Assembly: GCA_903893795.1 (NCBI GenBank)
Contig: CAITNO010000015.1
Coordinates: 1 to 64,000, forward strand
Origin: Candidatus Hydrogenedentota bacterium
GTDB taxonomy: Bacteria; Hydrogenedentota; Hydrogenedentia; Hydrogenedentales; CAITNO01
Length of the DNA: 64,000 nucleotides
Reading direction: 5' to 3'
Shown here: positions 1-8,730 of the stretch, in pieces
Numbering within the stretch: position 1 is the stretch's first letter
Layout: each line of letters opens with the position of its first letter
Made by a program: the position numbers and the translations under genes
The notes under the pieces: generated by a model
The model's input: the letters and a program-made list of their open reading frames with translations, nothing else
What the model was told of the DNA's origin: nothing
Database searches by the model: none

Positions 1-29
1 CGATTGGCTTCGGGAAAGAATGCCAATCG
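1..29. repeat. Short perfect hairpin at window edge
   Basis: Arms CGATTGGC (1-8) and GCCAATCG (22-29) are exactly complementary around a 13-base loop. The feature touches the window edge, so it may continue outside. It lies beyond the 3' end of the helicase gene on the minus strand and could be part of a dispersed repeat or an RNA 3' end. No T-run follows, so an intrinsic terminator is not supported. Confidence 0.4.
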
Positions 30-49
30 GGAGATTGGCGGTCCCAGGG

Positions 50-83
50 AGGGGCGTCAGGCGGGGGCGCCTGACCTACATTT
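50..83 (+). repeat. Half copy of GACAG-type palindromic repeat
   Basis: GTCAGGCG and CGCCTGAC (56-63 and 68-75) flank a GGGG loop and are followed by CTACATTT. The same plan (8-bp stem, GGGG or CCCC loop, then CCTACATT or its complement) occurs twice at 53911-53986, so this is a dispersed non-coding repeat family with at least three hairpins in the window. It sits just past the helicase stop codon. Confidence 0.6.
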
Positions 84-101
84 TTCCCAGCAGAAGATTT
101 C

Positions 102-2735
102 TTACGCCGCCGTGGGAACGGTGACGATGCGGGCAACCTGATCGGGCGGGAGGTCGAGGAGGAAACCGCGGCGGGGCACGGATTTGATGATGCCGGACCA
201 TTCGGGGGCAACGGCGGTGATGCGCTTGAGCAGCAGGCTTTTCTGGAAGTGCATCTGGTTGTTTTCCACGACGGTGTCCCCCCAGACGGCGCGGTAGATT
301 TCCTCGTAGGGCACGCATTCACCGGGATGGGCGGCGAGCAGGCGCATGAGCCGGTACTGCTTGTCCTGAAGCGTGACGGCAATGTCGAAGACGCGGATTT
401 CGTTGGGCCGGCGATCATCGATGACGAGCAGGGGCGGGGAGATGACCGGGCTGTTCCTGGCCGTGCCGTCCGCGTCGGGATCGTTGTGTTCGGCCCAGGT
501 GCGCAATTTGCGCACGGCAGCCTCCGGCACGATGCGCGCCAGCAGGGCGTCGGACGCGCGCAGCAGCGCACGGGGGCTGCACAGGCCCGCCTCACACAGG
601 GCGACGGCGGCGGTGCGCGGCAGGCCGCCCGCGGCGTGGACCAGCGCCAGCGCCTCTTCGCGCAGGCCCAGTGCGAGCCGTTCGGCGAGCGCGGTGATGC
701 GCGCGGCCATCGGTTGTGGCATGTCGAGCGCGTCGGCGATGGCGGACGTGGCGTCGGCCAGCCAGGCCAGTTGGTCCGCCGCGGTGAGCACCTGTCCGGC
801 GGCGGTGTCGAATTCCTCCTCCAGCGTGGGCAGGGCTGCGTGGTCGATCCATGCGTTGATAAAGAGCGCGGCCTTGATCGCGCGGACCTCGTCGAAGAAG
901 GGCGTGAGTCGGCAGGAGCGCATGCGGTTGAGCGGCGTGTCGGCGGCGTTTTCCTGCGAGGCGGCGGCCAGCTTGAGCCGGCCTGGGTAGTCGGCGCGCT
1001 CGTATTCGCGGGCCGTGAGCGTCACGTGGCGCATGCGCCCGTCGGGCGTGAGCGCCAGCGCGAGGATTAGGTCGAGATCGAGCCATTCGCGCTGCCGCGA
1101 CGCGCGCAGCCAGTGGCGGATTTCGAGCGCCGTGGCGATGGAGATGCCCTTGGCGGCCACGGCCCGGCCAAAGGTGGTCGCCTCCAGCGGCGCGTTTGGG
1201 TTGTTCTCCGCCGGTGCGCCCGCTTCGGTTTCGGACTGCGGGCGCAGCGCGCCCGCCTCCAGGCAGTGGTGCAGCGCCGCCTTGACGCGGTGCGCCGTTT
1301 CGCCGGGCAGATGGCGTCCCTGCCACTTCACCCGCGCCGAGAGCGTGCGGTCGAAGAAGGCGGTCATCTCCGTTGCGGTGCGGCAGCAGCGCGATGCGGC
1401 CAAGCGCAGCGCGTGGTCCTCCAGCGGCGTGTGCGCCAGGGGCGGGTCGAGCGCGGGGCGGCGGCCCTGCACATAGCAGCGCCAGAGACTGTCGGCGTCG
1501 AAGGGCGTGGCCGCCATGAGGATGGACCGGCCGAAGCCCTGGCCCGCGCCGAAGCGTCCGGCGCGGCCGCTCATGTTTTCGTATTCGCCGTGGTCGATGG
1601 GCGTTTTCCAGGGCAGGTCGAAGCGCGGGTCGTAGATCCATTTGTCGGCGCTCACGAACACGTTGGCCGCGGGCAGGTTCATGCCGACGGCGAGCGTGCC
1701 CGTGGACACCATCACCCGCGCCGCGCCGCTGCGGAAGGCCTCCTCGGACACCGCCCGCTCCTCGGGCGTGAGGTCGGTGTTGTGGAAGGCCACGCCGTTG
1801 GACAGGGTGTGCATGAGCGTGTCGCGGGCGCGCGTGGGCGGCAGCTCGCGCAGCGCGTCGGCGCCGTCGCGCGCGCCCGGCAGATGCAGCCGCGCCGCGA
1901 GCAGTTCGGCGCCGCGCCGGGCCTCGTGCTTTGCCTTGACGAAGATAAGGCAGGTCTCGCCGCCTTCGGCCAACACGCGCACGTTTTGCGTGAGCGATTC
2001 CCACACGGACGCGCCGGGAACGCCGAGCATCGTCTCGCTGCCCTCGTTGCCGTCGTTGTGCGTGCGGTAGCGGTACTGCCCGTCGTGCAGCACGCCGTAG
2101 CGCAGTTCAACCGGGCGGCGGTCGTGGGTGATTAGGCGCGCGTTCAGCCATTCGGCGACGCGGTCGGCCTCGGGCATGACGGCCGACAGGCCAATGATGC
2201 GCCGCTCCGCCGCGAGCAGCCGCGCCAGCAGCATTTCCACGCCCGCACCGCGCTCGGAATCGCAGAGCAGGTCCAGTTCATCGGCCACCACCAGCCCGAT
2301 TTCGTTGAGCCGTTCGGGCCGCCAGGCCAGCAGTTGGGCAAACTTCTCATAGACCGACACGGCAATGGAAAAATCGCCCCGCTCGAAATCGGCGTCAAAC
2401 TCGCGGCGCTCGCGGGTGCACACGATGACCTTGAGTCCCAGCGCGGCGTAGCGCTCGTCAAAAATGGCGTGCTTTTCCGAGGCCAGCGCCTTGAGCGGCG
2501 CCAGGTACACCGCCTTGCGCCGCTGCGCCGCCACGGCCACCGCGGCCATCTCGCCCACAAAGGTTTTGCCCGAACTGGTCGGCGCCTGCACCAGCAGGTT
2601 GCCCCCGCCAAAGAGGCCAAACTCGCCCACCGCCCGCGCCTGCAATGGCAGCAGTTGGTCGCCCTGTTTCTCCCGCCATGCCGCCACCACCCGGTCCGGC
2701 GCGCCATATCCGATTAACTGCATCATATCCATCAT
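102..2735 (-). CDS. SKI2-like DEAD/DEAH-box helicase fused to OmpR/PhoB-type winged helix
   Basis: An 877-residue ATP-dependent helicase of superfamily 2. Visible motifs are Walker A APTSSGKT (about 51-58), a DELD box in place of DExH (about 152-155), motif III GLSAVM (about 182-187), a motif V stretch VSTGTLAVGMNLPA and motif VI SGRAGR (about 389-394). This order fits the Ski2/Hel308 group of cytoplasmic RNA or DNA helicases. The last ~100 residues (about 780-865) read as a winged-helix DNA-binding domain of the OmpR C-terminal type, ending in a KSVPRRGF wing. That fusion is unusual. The start ATG at 2735 is chosen because GAGGG stands five bases upstream; upstream in-frame GTG and ATG codons lie nearly on the transcription start. 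Substrate is unknown. Confidence 0.88.
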   Translation of the reverse strand: MMDMMQLIGYGAPDRVVAAWREKQGDQLLPLQARAVGEFGLFGGGNLLVQAPTSSGKTFVGEMAAVAVAAQRRKAVYLAPLKALASEKHAIFDERYAALGLKVIVCTRERREFDADFERGDFSIAVSVYEKFAQLLAWRPERLNEIGLVVADELDLLCDSERGAGVEMLLARLLAAERRIIGLSAVMPEADRVAEWLNARLITHDRRPVELRYGVLHDGQYRYRTHNDGNEGSETMLGVPGASVWESLTQNVRVLAEGGETCLIFVKAKHEARRGAELLAARLHLPGARDGADALRELPPTRARDTLMHTLSNGVAFHNTDLTPEERAVSEEAFRSGAARVMVSTGTLAVGMNLPAANVFVSADKWIYDPRFDLPWKTPIDHGEYENMSGRAGRFGAGQGFGRSILMAATPFDADSLWRCYVQGRRPALDPPLAHTPLEDHALRLAASRCCRTATEMTAFFDRTLSARVKWQGRHLPGETAHRVKAALHHCLEAGALRPQSETEAGAPAENNPNAPLEATTFGRAVAAKGISIATALEIRHWLRASRQREWLDLDLILALALTPDGRMRHVTLTAREYERADYPGRLKLAAASQENAADTPLNRMRSCRLTPFFDEVRAIKAALFINAWIDHAALPTLEEEFDTAAGQVLTAADQLAWLADATSAIADALDMPQPMAARITALAERLALGLREEALALVHAAGGLPRTAAVALCEAGLCSPRALLRASDALLARIVPEAAVRKLRTWAEHNDPDADGTARNSPVISPPLLVIDDRRPNEIRVFDIAVTLQDKQYRLMRLLAAHPGECVPYEEIYRAVWGDTVVENNQMHFQKSLLLKRITAVAPEWSGIIKSVPRRGFLLDLPPDQVARIVTVPTAA

Positions 2736-2788
2736 TTGAGCCCTCGGCAGGGACCGCATCCTCTTTCGCGGCCCCAACACCACATTGA

Positions 2789-2817
2789 ATTATACTGAAT
2801 AAAGATTCAGTAGTCAA
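2789..2817 (-). promoter_or_regulatory. Sigma-70 promoter of the helicase gene with operator-like palindrome in the spacer
   Basis: On the minus strand TTGACT (2812-2817) and a perfect TATAAT (2789-2794) are 17 bases apart. The spacer is almost wholly an inverted repeat: TACTGAAT and ATTCAGTA (2793-2812) around a four-base centre. A protein bound there would block polymerase, so a repressed promoter is likely. Autoregulation by the gene's own winged-helix domain or control by a LexA-like repressor are both possible. The promoter is seen directly; the regulator is inference. Confidence 0.8.
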
Positions 2818-2917
2818 GTGGAGAAAATTGGGGCGGGGGAAGGGCTGGAAAGGGCATGGGAGTTATAGGGAGAATGAGAAAAATGGGGGGACGGCACGGC
2901 AAGGGCATCGACACGCA

Positions 2918-3015
2918 CCGTCATTGCGAGCGAAGCGCGGCAATCTCGTTCTCGCAATGGCCCGGACCTTGGGTTGCGATTCCAAGAGATTGCCGCGCTT
3001 CGCTCGCAATGACGG
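2918..3015. repeat. Long inverted repeat of the CGTCATTGCGAGCG type (MITE-like)
   Basis: Two 30-base arms (2918-2947 and 2986-3015) are perfect reverse complements around 38 bases. The arm begins CCGTCATTGCGAGCGAAGCG and ends in GGCAATCTC. It lies in the gap between two genes read on the minus strand. The sequence belongs to a palindromic repeat type widespread in bacterial intergenic DNA. A related, diverged half copy is at 54621-54660. No protein is encoded. Confidence 0.85.
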
Positions 3016-3028
3016 GGGTGCTTTTTTC

Positions 3029-4180
3029 TCAGACCTTCACGAAAATCTTTTTGCGGTAGAGCACATACAGCGGCACCCACAGCATGGCGAAGGCAAGCAC
3101 ACAGACAATGAACTCCGCGGTGACAGACGCGCCTTCGGGCACCCGACCAATCCACCTCACGATTTCGTCAAACTCGATGATGTGGGGAAGCATGTAGGCG
3201 ACGATGGCGTTGGTGCCGATGACGACGAGGGGGAAGGCCAATCTGCGGAAACCCCACACGTCGATGACCGTGTAGAACAGCGCCAGCAGCAGGAAACTCC
3301 AGCCCGCCGCCCAGAGCACCATCGAACTGGTCCACAGATGCTTGATGATGGGGAAATGGAAGCTCCACAGGAACCCGCCCAGCAGACAGCCCGCGCCCAA
3401 CCCGAACAGCACGGCGATGCGCCGTCCCGGCGTCCACGCCTTGACCCGCAGCACCTGGCCGGCGAAGGAGCCCAGCAGAACAGACGCGCCAAAGCCCAGC
3501 CCCGGCAGTATCCACGCATAGGGGGTGCCGTCGCGGAAGCGGCCCATGACGGTTTCATCAATCCACAGGGCGAGATTGGCGTGCGGTTCGAGCCATCCGG
3601 CCGGTGTGCCCGGCGCGGCCACGAACATCATGAGCGCCCAGTACAGCGCCAGCAGTCCGGCGCACAGGCCGATCTGTTTGCGCAACGACAGGTGCAGGAA
3701 GGCAATGGACGCGATGATATAGCCCACGGCGATGGACTGGAGCGTGTTGGAATACACGTGCAGGTGCGCCGGGTCGTTGAGCAGGTTTCCCTGGGCGATC
3801 AGGCCCAGTATCCAGAGCAGCACCAGACGGCGCGCCATGCGCCGGTAGATTTTCTTGTAGTCGTGCGTCTCGCCCAAGCGCTTCGAATAGGCAAAAGGAA
3901 TCGACACACCCGACAGAAACAGGAACAGCGGCATGATCAAATCCCACGCCACAAACCCCGTCCACTCCACATGCTCCATGTTGTAACCCAGCCACCAGGG
4001 CGCGGGGTTTGGATGGCACAACAGGGCGGCCAGCGAAGACACCAGCCCGCCCCCGCCGGAAATCCAAAACATGTCAAACCCGCGCAGCGCGTCAATCGAC
4101 ATCATGCGGGTGGCGACGGGCGCGGCGACTGGTGCGGGGGAAGGCTCGGAAATGGGCAAAGACTGTTCAGCGTCTGACAT
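3029..4180 (-). CDS. NagX/HGSNAT-like membrane acyltransferase (DUF5009 type)
   Basis: A 383-residue polytopic membrane protein. It opens with a Pro/Ala-rich cytoplasmic tail and then has the hallmark MSIDALRGFDM, followed by about ten hydrophobic segments. This is the pattern of the heparan-alpha-glucosaminide N-acetyltransferase and DUF5009/YeiB-related family, in which bacterial members are thought to acylate sugars across the inner membrane. The catalytic mechanism is not shown by sequence alone. The ATG at 4180 is preferred over the upstream one at 4201 because AAGGA lies seven bases before it. It could act on amino sugars released by the nearby glycosidases. Confidence 0.8.
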   Translation of the reverse strand: MSDAEQSLPISEPSPAPVAAPVATRMMSIDALRGFDMFWISGGGGLVSSLAALLCHPNPAPWWLGYNMEHVEWTGFVAWDLIMPLFLFLSGVSIPFAYSKRLGETHDYKKIYRRMARRLVLLWILGLIAQGNLLNDPAHLHVYSNTLQSIAVGYIIASIAFLHLSLRKQIGLCAGLLALYWALMMFVAAPGTPAGWLEPHANLALWIDETVMGRFRDGTPYAWILPGLGFGASVLLGSFAGQVLRVKAWTPGRRIAVLFGLGAGCLLGGFLWSFHFPIIKHLWTSSMVLWAAGWSFLLLALFYTVIDVWGFRRLAFPLVVIGTNAIVAYMLPHIIEFDEIVRWIGRVPEGASVTAEFIVCVLAFAMLWVPLYVLYRKKIFVKV

Positions 4181-4260
4181 GATACCGTCCTTATGATTCA
4201 AGACCGATGCACAGCCTAGCCCAAACCCCGCCCACCACTCAACCAGAATTTCTGTCTTCT

Positions 4261-4287
4261 TTCACCCTTCACTCTTCACCCTTCACA
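4261..4287. repeat. Simple TTCACCCTTCAC repeat
   Basis: Two and a bit copies of the unit TTCACCC/TCTTCAC run head to tail between the acyltransferase gene and tRNA-Arg. It is pyrimidine-rich on the plus strand and non-coding. No function is evident. Confidence 0.5.
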
Positions 4288-4295
4288 TTTTGAAT

Positions 4296-4325
4296 TTGCA
4301 TTTCCCCCCATTCCTGTTCTAAGAT
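4296..4325 (+). promoter_or_regulatory. Probable tRNA-Arg promoter
   Basis: TTGCAT (4296-4301) and TAAGAT (4320-4325) are 18 bases apart, each matching the sigma-70 consensus at four or five of six positions. The predicted start near 4332 leaves a leader of about 35 bases before the mature tRNA. Confidence 0.5.
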
Positions 4326-4366
4326 AGGTTCCGCGCTCACGGGCGCATCCCACATCGCTTACATGC

Positions 4367-4443
4367 GCACCTGTAGCTCAATTGGATAGAGCGCTTGGCT
4401 ACGGACCAAGAGGTTGGGGGTTCGAGTCCCTCCAGGTGCGCCA
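4367..4443 (+). tRNA. tRNA-Arg (anticodon ACG)
   Basis: A 77-base cloverleaf. The acceptor arms GCACCTG and CAGGTGC pair fully, the anticodon stem CTTGG/CCAAG encloses the loop CTACGGA with anticodon ACG, and the T arm carries the canonical TTCGAGTCC. A discriminator G and an encoded CCA end follow. It reads CGN arginine codons after A34-to-I editing. It is the only tRNA found in the window. Confidence 0.97.
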
Positions 4444-4511
4444 TTTCTTTTTTCGGCATCTTCCGCCCGCCTATAGCGATTTCTCCTGCACACACCCAAA
4501 CAACTCCCTGT

Positions 4512-7007
4512 CTAGCGTAATGCCGAATGGTTCGGTGGGTCGGCGATATGTTGGATGGTGTAGGCCACTTTCAGCGTCTCTCCCTGGGCCACCGAGACGG
4601 TTGGCGTGTGCATTCCCATGACCAGAAGAGGGCGTTCGGGACAGCAGAAAAGGCTGTTCTTGCCGACCTCCTTTGAGTCAAAGCACAACAACGCGCCGAA
4701 TTTGGCTTCGTGGTTGAAGAAGGCAAATTCACCGCCGGTGGGATGGTCCATCAGGCCCGCATCGGGGCCGTCGTTGTTGAGCCAGCCGTTGTTGACCCGT
4801 TTCCATCCGCCGGCGTTCACGTACACCGACAGCCTGTCCGCGTCCGTGGTGCCGATGCCGGGGTCGAATCCGCAGCGTGAGTCGAAGCGCCAGGGGCAGG
4901 CGCCGGGGCCTGTCTGCTCCAGCATGAACTCGATGCGGACTTGCTCGGGCGTCTCTTCGGGCAGACGGACCACGCGGGTCTCCACGGTGCCGAACTTGGT
5001 CTCATGGCGCATCGTGATTGCGTTGGCCGTCGTCTCGGCGGTGTAGGCCGTGTGTGGCGCCCGCTGGTAGGGGCCAATCTCGACCTCGGTCTCGATGACG
5101 CCCTTCTCGAAATCCCACATGCGGGTGCCCCGCAGCATTTCGCGTCCCGTGGGCTTGTGTAAAAGGCCGACCACGGCACCGTTCTCCTCGGGCACCACCG
5201 TCACGCGCCATACCGCATTTTCAATCCGGGTGGCCGCCAGGGTCTCCTGCACGTCCGTGTTTTCCAGGAATTTTGGCAGCGTCACCAGCTCGCCGTGCAT
5301 GGTCATGTTGTGCTTGCGGCACAGCGCCGCATACGTGTCCAACTCCTGCTGAAAGGAAGGGGGCAGCGCGCGCTTCACAAACCCATCCCCGTACTCCCAC
5401 TTCACCTCGGCTGTCATCAACGCGGCTTTGTGCACGCTGATGGACGCCTTTTCCACGCGGGCCCGGACGGTGTCGTCGTCGGCTTTTTCCATCGCGCGGG
5501 CAAAATAGCCCTGCGCCTCGCGCACCACTTCCGGCGTCAGGCCGATGCGCTCGGCGAGGGGCCCGCAGTCCGGGTGAAGCCCGGCCGCCTCGCTCACGCG
5601 GTGGAGCATGGTTTCATAGCCGAAGATCTCTTCGGCCGCGCGGCCGTAGTGCAGGCGGCAGAACTTTTCTGTCAGGGCCCAACTGTCCAGCCCCGGATTC
5701 CACAGGCATTTCGAGATGATGTAATTGCGCAGGTCGCACATCTCGCCCGAGTTTCCGTTGCCGTTGGCCTGCATGAACACGCCCTTTGCGTGGGAGTCGA
5801 AGAAGAACTTCACGTTGGGTCCGATGCTTTTCAGGTTGGGCAGGGGCAGGTCATAGAAGGTGAAATTCGTGTTGTAATTCCAGATCCAGATCTGGTCGCA
5901 AATGGCGCGCCACCCTTTCAGGTCCTCGCCAAAGGACCTGTTGAAGGGGCAGGCCGGATCGTTGACGGGGTGGAGCGAGCAGCATTCAATGCTGCACAGT
6001 TGAATCTGCACATTGGGGCGTGGCTTGAGGAATTTGGGGGGCTTGCGCGAGTAGACGTAGGCCAGCGTGCCCACCATCACGCCGGGGTGGGTCTGTTCCA
6101 CCCGCTCGGCCACGGCGTTGACCAGGGCAAGGTTCGCGCCCATGGGCGAGTCTTCCCGCGTGTTGATTTCCGTGCACTGCGGGCAGTGGCAATAGTCGCC
6201 GTTGTCGTTCTGGCTCACCGCGATGTTCCGCAGTTCCGGGTGCTGGTCCAGTTCCTCGATGACGGCCTTCGCGACAATGTCGATCACCTCCGGGTTGGAC
6301 ACGCAGGGCTGGGGACCGCCGCCCCCGCCCAGCAACTGGCGTGCCCCGTTCACCATCGCGAAATACTCCGGGTGCGTCTTGCCGTACTTCTCCGCCGTAA
6401 TCCATTTGCAGTAGGAATGGCCGATCAGGTTCTGGGGCGTCTTGCCGCCCAGCTTTTCGTCCGCCGTGATGGTGTTGATCCGCTGGCGCGCGGCAAACTC
6501 GGGGTGGTCGTAGTTTTCCTTATAGTAACTCGACCGGAATGAGAACGCGGGGGTGAATGCGTGCTCCTCCAACGGCAGTGCTTTCAGGTCCGCCACGGGC
6601 GGGAACCAGGTCTGGTCATGGGTGAGAAACTCACAGCCCAGGTAGCGTTCAAAGAATTCGTACACGCCATAGAGGGCGCCCCGGGGTCGACCGCCGGTAA
6701 TGGCGATGCGGTCGGCCCCAATGCGGATCAGGAGCTGCTCCTCGCCGAACCCCTCCACGGCAATCCCCGCGGTCCCCTGTCCAATCGCGACCACCTTACT
6801 TTGCAGCGTCGTGTCATGGGAGATGGGCAGTTCCGCGCCCGTCGCCTGTTTGAAAAGCGCTTGAAACTCCGCCGCGGCATAGGCCTCGCTCGCCGTCGCG
6901 TCAGGCGCGCAGATGATCGTCCAACTGTTCAATGCACCCACCGGCAGGCCGTCGCCCGCGCCAAAGGCCGAGCCAAATACCACGCACACCGCAATGCCCA
7001 ATCCCAT
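4512..7007 (-). CDS. Exported DUF4838 family protein with alpha-glucuronidase-like N-terminus
   Basis: An 831-residue secreted protein. The mature start follows a clear signal peptide (MGLGIAVCVVFGSAFGAGDG). Residues ~30-150 resemble the helper domain found at the N-terminus of GH67 and GH20 enzymes, including a GGRPRGALYGVYEFFERYLG segment. The middle is a DUF4838-type barrel with a cysteine cluster (YCHCPQC) that could bind a metal. The last third is beta-rich. The family is associated with polysaccharide breakdown, but its substrate is not known. The ATG at 7007 is chosen because AAGGAG (7017-7022) sits nine bases before it and the signal peptide starts there. It is divergent from the sialidase gene, so the two may be co-regulated. 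Confidence 0.8.
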   Translation of the reverse strand: MGLGIAVCVVFGSAFGAGDGLPVGALNSWTIICAPDATASEAYAAAEFQALFKQATGAELPISHDTTLQSKVVAIGQGTAGIAVEGFGEEQLLIRIGADRIAITGGRPRGALYGVYEFFERYLGCEFLTHDQTWFPPVADLKALPLEEHAFTPAFSFRSSYYKENYDHPEFAARQRINTITADEKLGGKTPQNLIGHSYCKWITAEKYGKTHPEYFAMVNGARQLLGGGGGPQPCVSNPEVIDIVAKAVIEELDQHPELRNIAVSQNDNGDYCHCPQCTEINTREDSPMGANLALVNAVAERVEQTHPGVMVGTLAYVYSRKPPKFLKPRPNVQIQLCSIECCSLHPVNDPACPFNRSFGEDLKGWRAICDQIWIWNYNTNFTFYDLPLPNLKSIGPNVKFFFDSHAKGVFMQANGNGNSGEMCDLRNYIISKCLWNPGLDSWALTEKFCRLHYGRAAEEIFGYETMLHRVSEAAGLHPDCGPLAERIGLTPEVVREAQGYFARAMEKADDDTVRARVEKASISVHKAALMTAEVKWEYGDGFVKRALPPSFQQELDTYAALCRKHNMTMHGELVTLPKFLENTDVQETLAATRIENAVWRVTVVPEENGAVVGLLHKPTGREMLRGTRMWDFEKGVIETEVEIGPYQRAPHTAYTAETTANAITMRHETKFGTVETRVVRLPEETPEQVRIEFMLEQTGPGACPWRFDSRCGFDPGIGTTDADRLSVYVNAGGWKRVNNGWLNNDGPDAGLMDHPTGGEFAFFNHEAKFGALLCFDSKEVGKNSLFCCPERPLLVMGMHTPTVSVAQGETLKVAYTIQHIADPPNHSALR

Positions 7008-7093
7008 TTTCAGCATCTCCTTGTCGGAACACGGCCAACATCGTTGCATTTTCACCCACAATTGGTCCACCGGAGCAGCTTCATTCCTTTGGA

Positions 7094-7170
7094 TTATCCT
7101 GTACCTCCTGTTTATCCATGTCGGATTCACTTATGCCCTTTTCCGTGAAATTCCGTGAATTCCGTGGTTC
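7094..7170 (+). repeat. Dispersed repeat ATCCTGTACxTCC...TTCCGTGAA
   Basis: The stretch ATCCTGTACCTCC, then TCCATGTC, then CTTATGCCCTTTTCCGTGAA is matched, in reverse orientation, by 43169-43212. It ends in a short tandem of ATTCCGTGA. It occupies the divergent gap between the DUF4838 and sialidase genes, a 303-base stretch in which I see no other coding feature. Confidence 0.65.
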
Positions 7171-7310
7171 AGTTCTTTCCAGTGTTCTTTGCTTGCGGCC
7201 AGCAGCCGCACCAAGTTACCCTTTGGGTCGATGTGCCCGCAGGCGAAGCAACCGACGTGAATTATGTCATGCTCCGGCCACGCCGCAATGGCGGCAAAGG
7301 AAAGGACAAA

Positions 7311-8450
7311 ATGCAGTCTGGGATGCGATATTGGGTTCCCCTGTTGTTGTTGCTGCCGTTTTCCCATGCCTGCGCGGCGGCAGAAGCGCCGGTGATTGCC
7401 GGCGGCGTGGTCACGCATCAGGATCTGTTCAATGCCGGCATGAGGAAAGGCGTAAGCTGCTACCGCATTCCGGCACTGGTGACGGCGCCGAACGGCGACC
7501 TTGTCGCGGCCATGGACGAGCGGGTGCCTTCCGGCAATGACTTGGGGAAAAACAAGGACATCAACATCGTCATCCGGCGCAGCATCGACGACGGCATGAC
7601 CTGGTCACCTATCGAGACGGCAATTGATTATGAATATGGGGTGGCGGTCTCCGACCCCTCGATGGTTGTGGACCGGAAGACCGGCGACCTATTCCTCTTT
7701 CACAATTACATGGACCACAACAGGGCGCACGGCATATACCGCCTGCATGTGGCCAAGAGCCATGACAACGGCGCATCATGGTCCAAGCCGGAAGACATCA
7801 CCCCCCAGACAACCAAGCCCGAATGGCGGCACGATTTCCAGTTCATCACCTCCGGCAGCGGCATTCAAACGCGCTCGGGCACCCTGCTCCACACGCTGGT
7901 CAATCTCGACAAGGGCCTGCACCTCTTTGGGAGCGACGATGACGGCAAGACTTGGTCCCTGTTCGATGCTCCGCTGAAGCCGGGGGACGAGTCGAAGGTC
8001 GTCGAGCTTGCCGACGGTGCATGGATGGTAAACAGCCGGGTCAAAAAAGTGGGGATGCGGTACACGCATACCAGCGCCGACAGGGGAAAGACCTGGACAA
8101 CGAAGCCCGAACCGCCCCTGCAAGACCCGGCCTGCAATGCGAGTTTCATCCGCTATACGGCCACAGCCGAAGGTTGCGACAAGAACCGCCTGCTGTTCTC
8201 CAACCCCAAGAGCGCCAAAGAGCGGGAGAACATGGCCGTTCGCGTGAGCTACGACGAGGGCGCCACGTGGACGGAAGGGAAGACCATCTATCCCGGCGCT
8301 TCGGCCTATTCCTCAATGACCGTCCTCAAGAATGGCGACATCGGCCTGCTCTTTGAGAAGGACGACTACACCGAGAATGTGTTCGTGCGTTTTTCGTTGG
8401 AATGGCTGACCGACGGCCGGGACAAGTACGCGCCGCCAGCGCAGCGGTAA
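7311..8450 (+). CDS. Exo-alpha-sialidase (neuraminidase, GH33-like)
   Basis: A 379-residue exported six-bladed propeller enzyme that removes terminal sialic acid from glycans. A signal peptide (about 1-24) is followed by the arginine-containing YRIP motif at 51-54 and five Asp boxes of the S-x-D-x-G-x-T/S-W type: SIDDGMTW, SHDNGASW, SDDDGKTW, SADRGKTW and SYDEGATW. This repeat pattern is diagnostic of sialidases. The ATG at 7311 follows AAGGAC closely and begins the signal peptide; the longer reading from 7155 would bury it. With the fucosidase, the symporter and the acyltransferase it points to use of host-type or algal glycans. Confidence 0.93.
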   Translation: MQSGMRYWVPLLLLLPFSHACAAAEAPVIAGGVVTHQDLFNAGMRKGVSCYRIPALVTAPNGDLVAAMDERVPSGNDLGKNKDINIVIRRSIDDGMTWSPIETAIDYEYGVAVSDPSMVVDRKTGDLFLFHNYMDHNRAHGIYRLHVAKSHDNGASWSKPEDITPQTTKPEWRHDFQFITSGSGIQTRSGTLLHTLVNLDKGLHLFGSDDDGKTWSLFDAPLKPGDESKVVELADGAWMVNSRVKKVGMRYTHTSADRGKTWTTKPEPPLQDPACNASFIRYTATAEGCDKNRLLFSNPKSAKERENMAVRVSYDEGATWTEGKTIYPGASAYSSMTVLKNGDIGLLFEKDDYTENVFVRFSLEWLTDGRDKYAPPAQR

Positions 8451-8568
8451 TGGGAGTGATGGAGCATAGGGAAATTGCCGGCACCCTCAGGGCCTACCCA
8501 GATGCCGCGGCGCGACTTCAGCATGCAGTGCGTGGGAGAATGTTGGCTCTTGCTGATTGGCCGGGAGT

Positions 8569-8730
8569 ATGATGATTCCATTCATCAAGCAGGAATGCGG
8601 TTGTGCTGCGGATTGTGGGGCGCAGGCAGGACTAATGAAGAAACAGGTGGACTCAAGGCAGCGGCTGGCCGAAATGGAAACCGGGTTGATTGGGGCCATA
8701 ATCAACCCGCTGGAGAAACGCCATGCGTAA
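8569..8730 (+). CDS. Small unrecognised ORF overlapping the DUF1016 gene
   Basis: A reading frame of about 53 residues starts at the paired ATGs at 8569/8572. A shorter start at 8635 would give 31 residues. It ends RLAEMETGLIGAIINPLEKRHA. Its stop overlaps the start codon of the next gene by eight bases, which is typical of translational coupling. The ending looks like the tail of a larger protein, so this may be the surviving 3' part of the gene that once preceded DUF1016, often a restriction-modification subunit. No family is recognised with confidence. Confidence 0.3.
   Translation: MMIPFIKQECGCAADCGAQAGLMKKQVDSRQRLAEMETGLIGAIINPLEKRHA

Noticed and set aside
2860..3060. Short frames across the 30-bp inverted repeat
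   Set aside because: They translate the palindrome itself and have no start signals.
4367..4443. tRNA-Arg as phage attachment site
   Set aside because: No integrase and no second copy of the tRNA 3' end was noticed in the window; the capsid cluster is 48 kb away.
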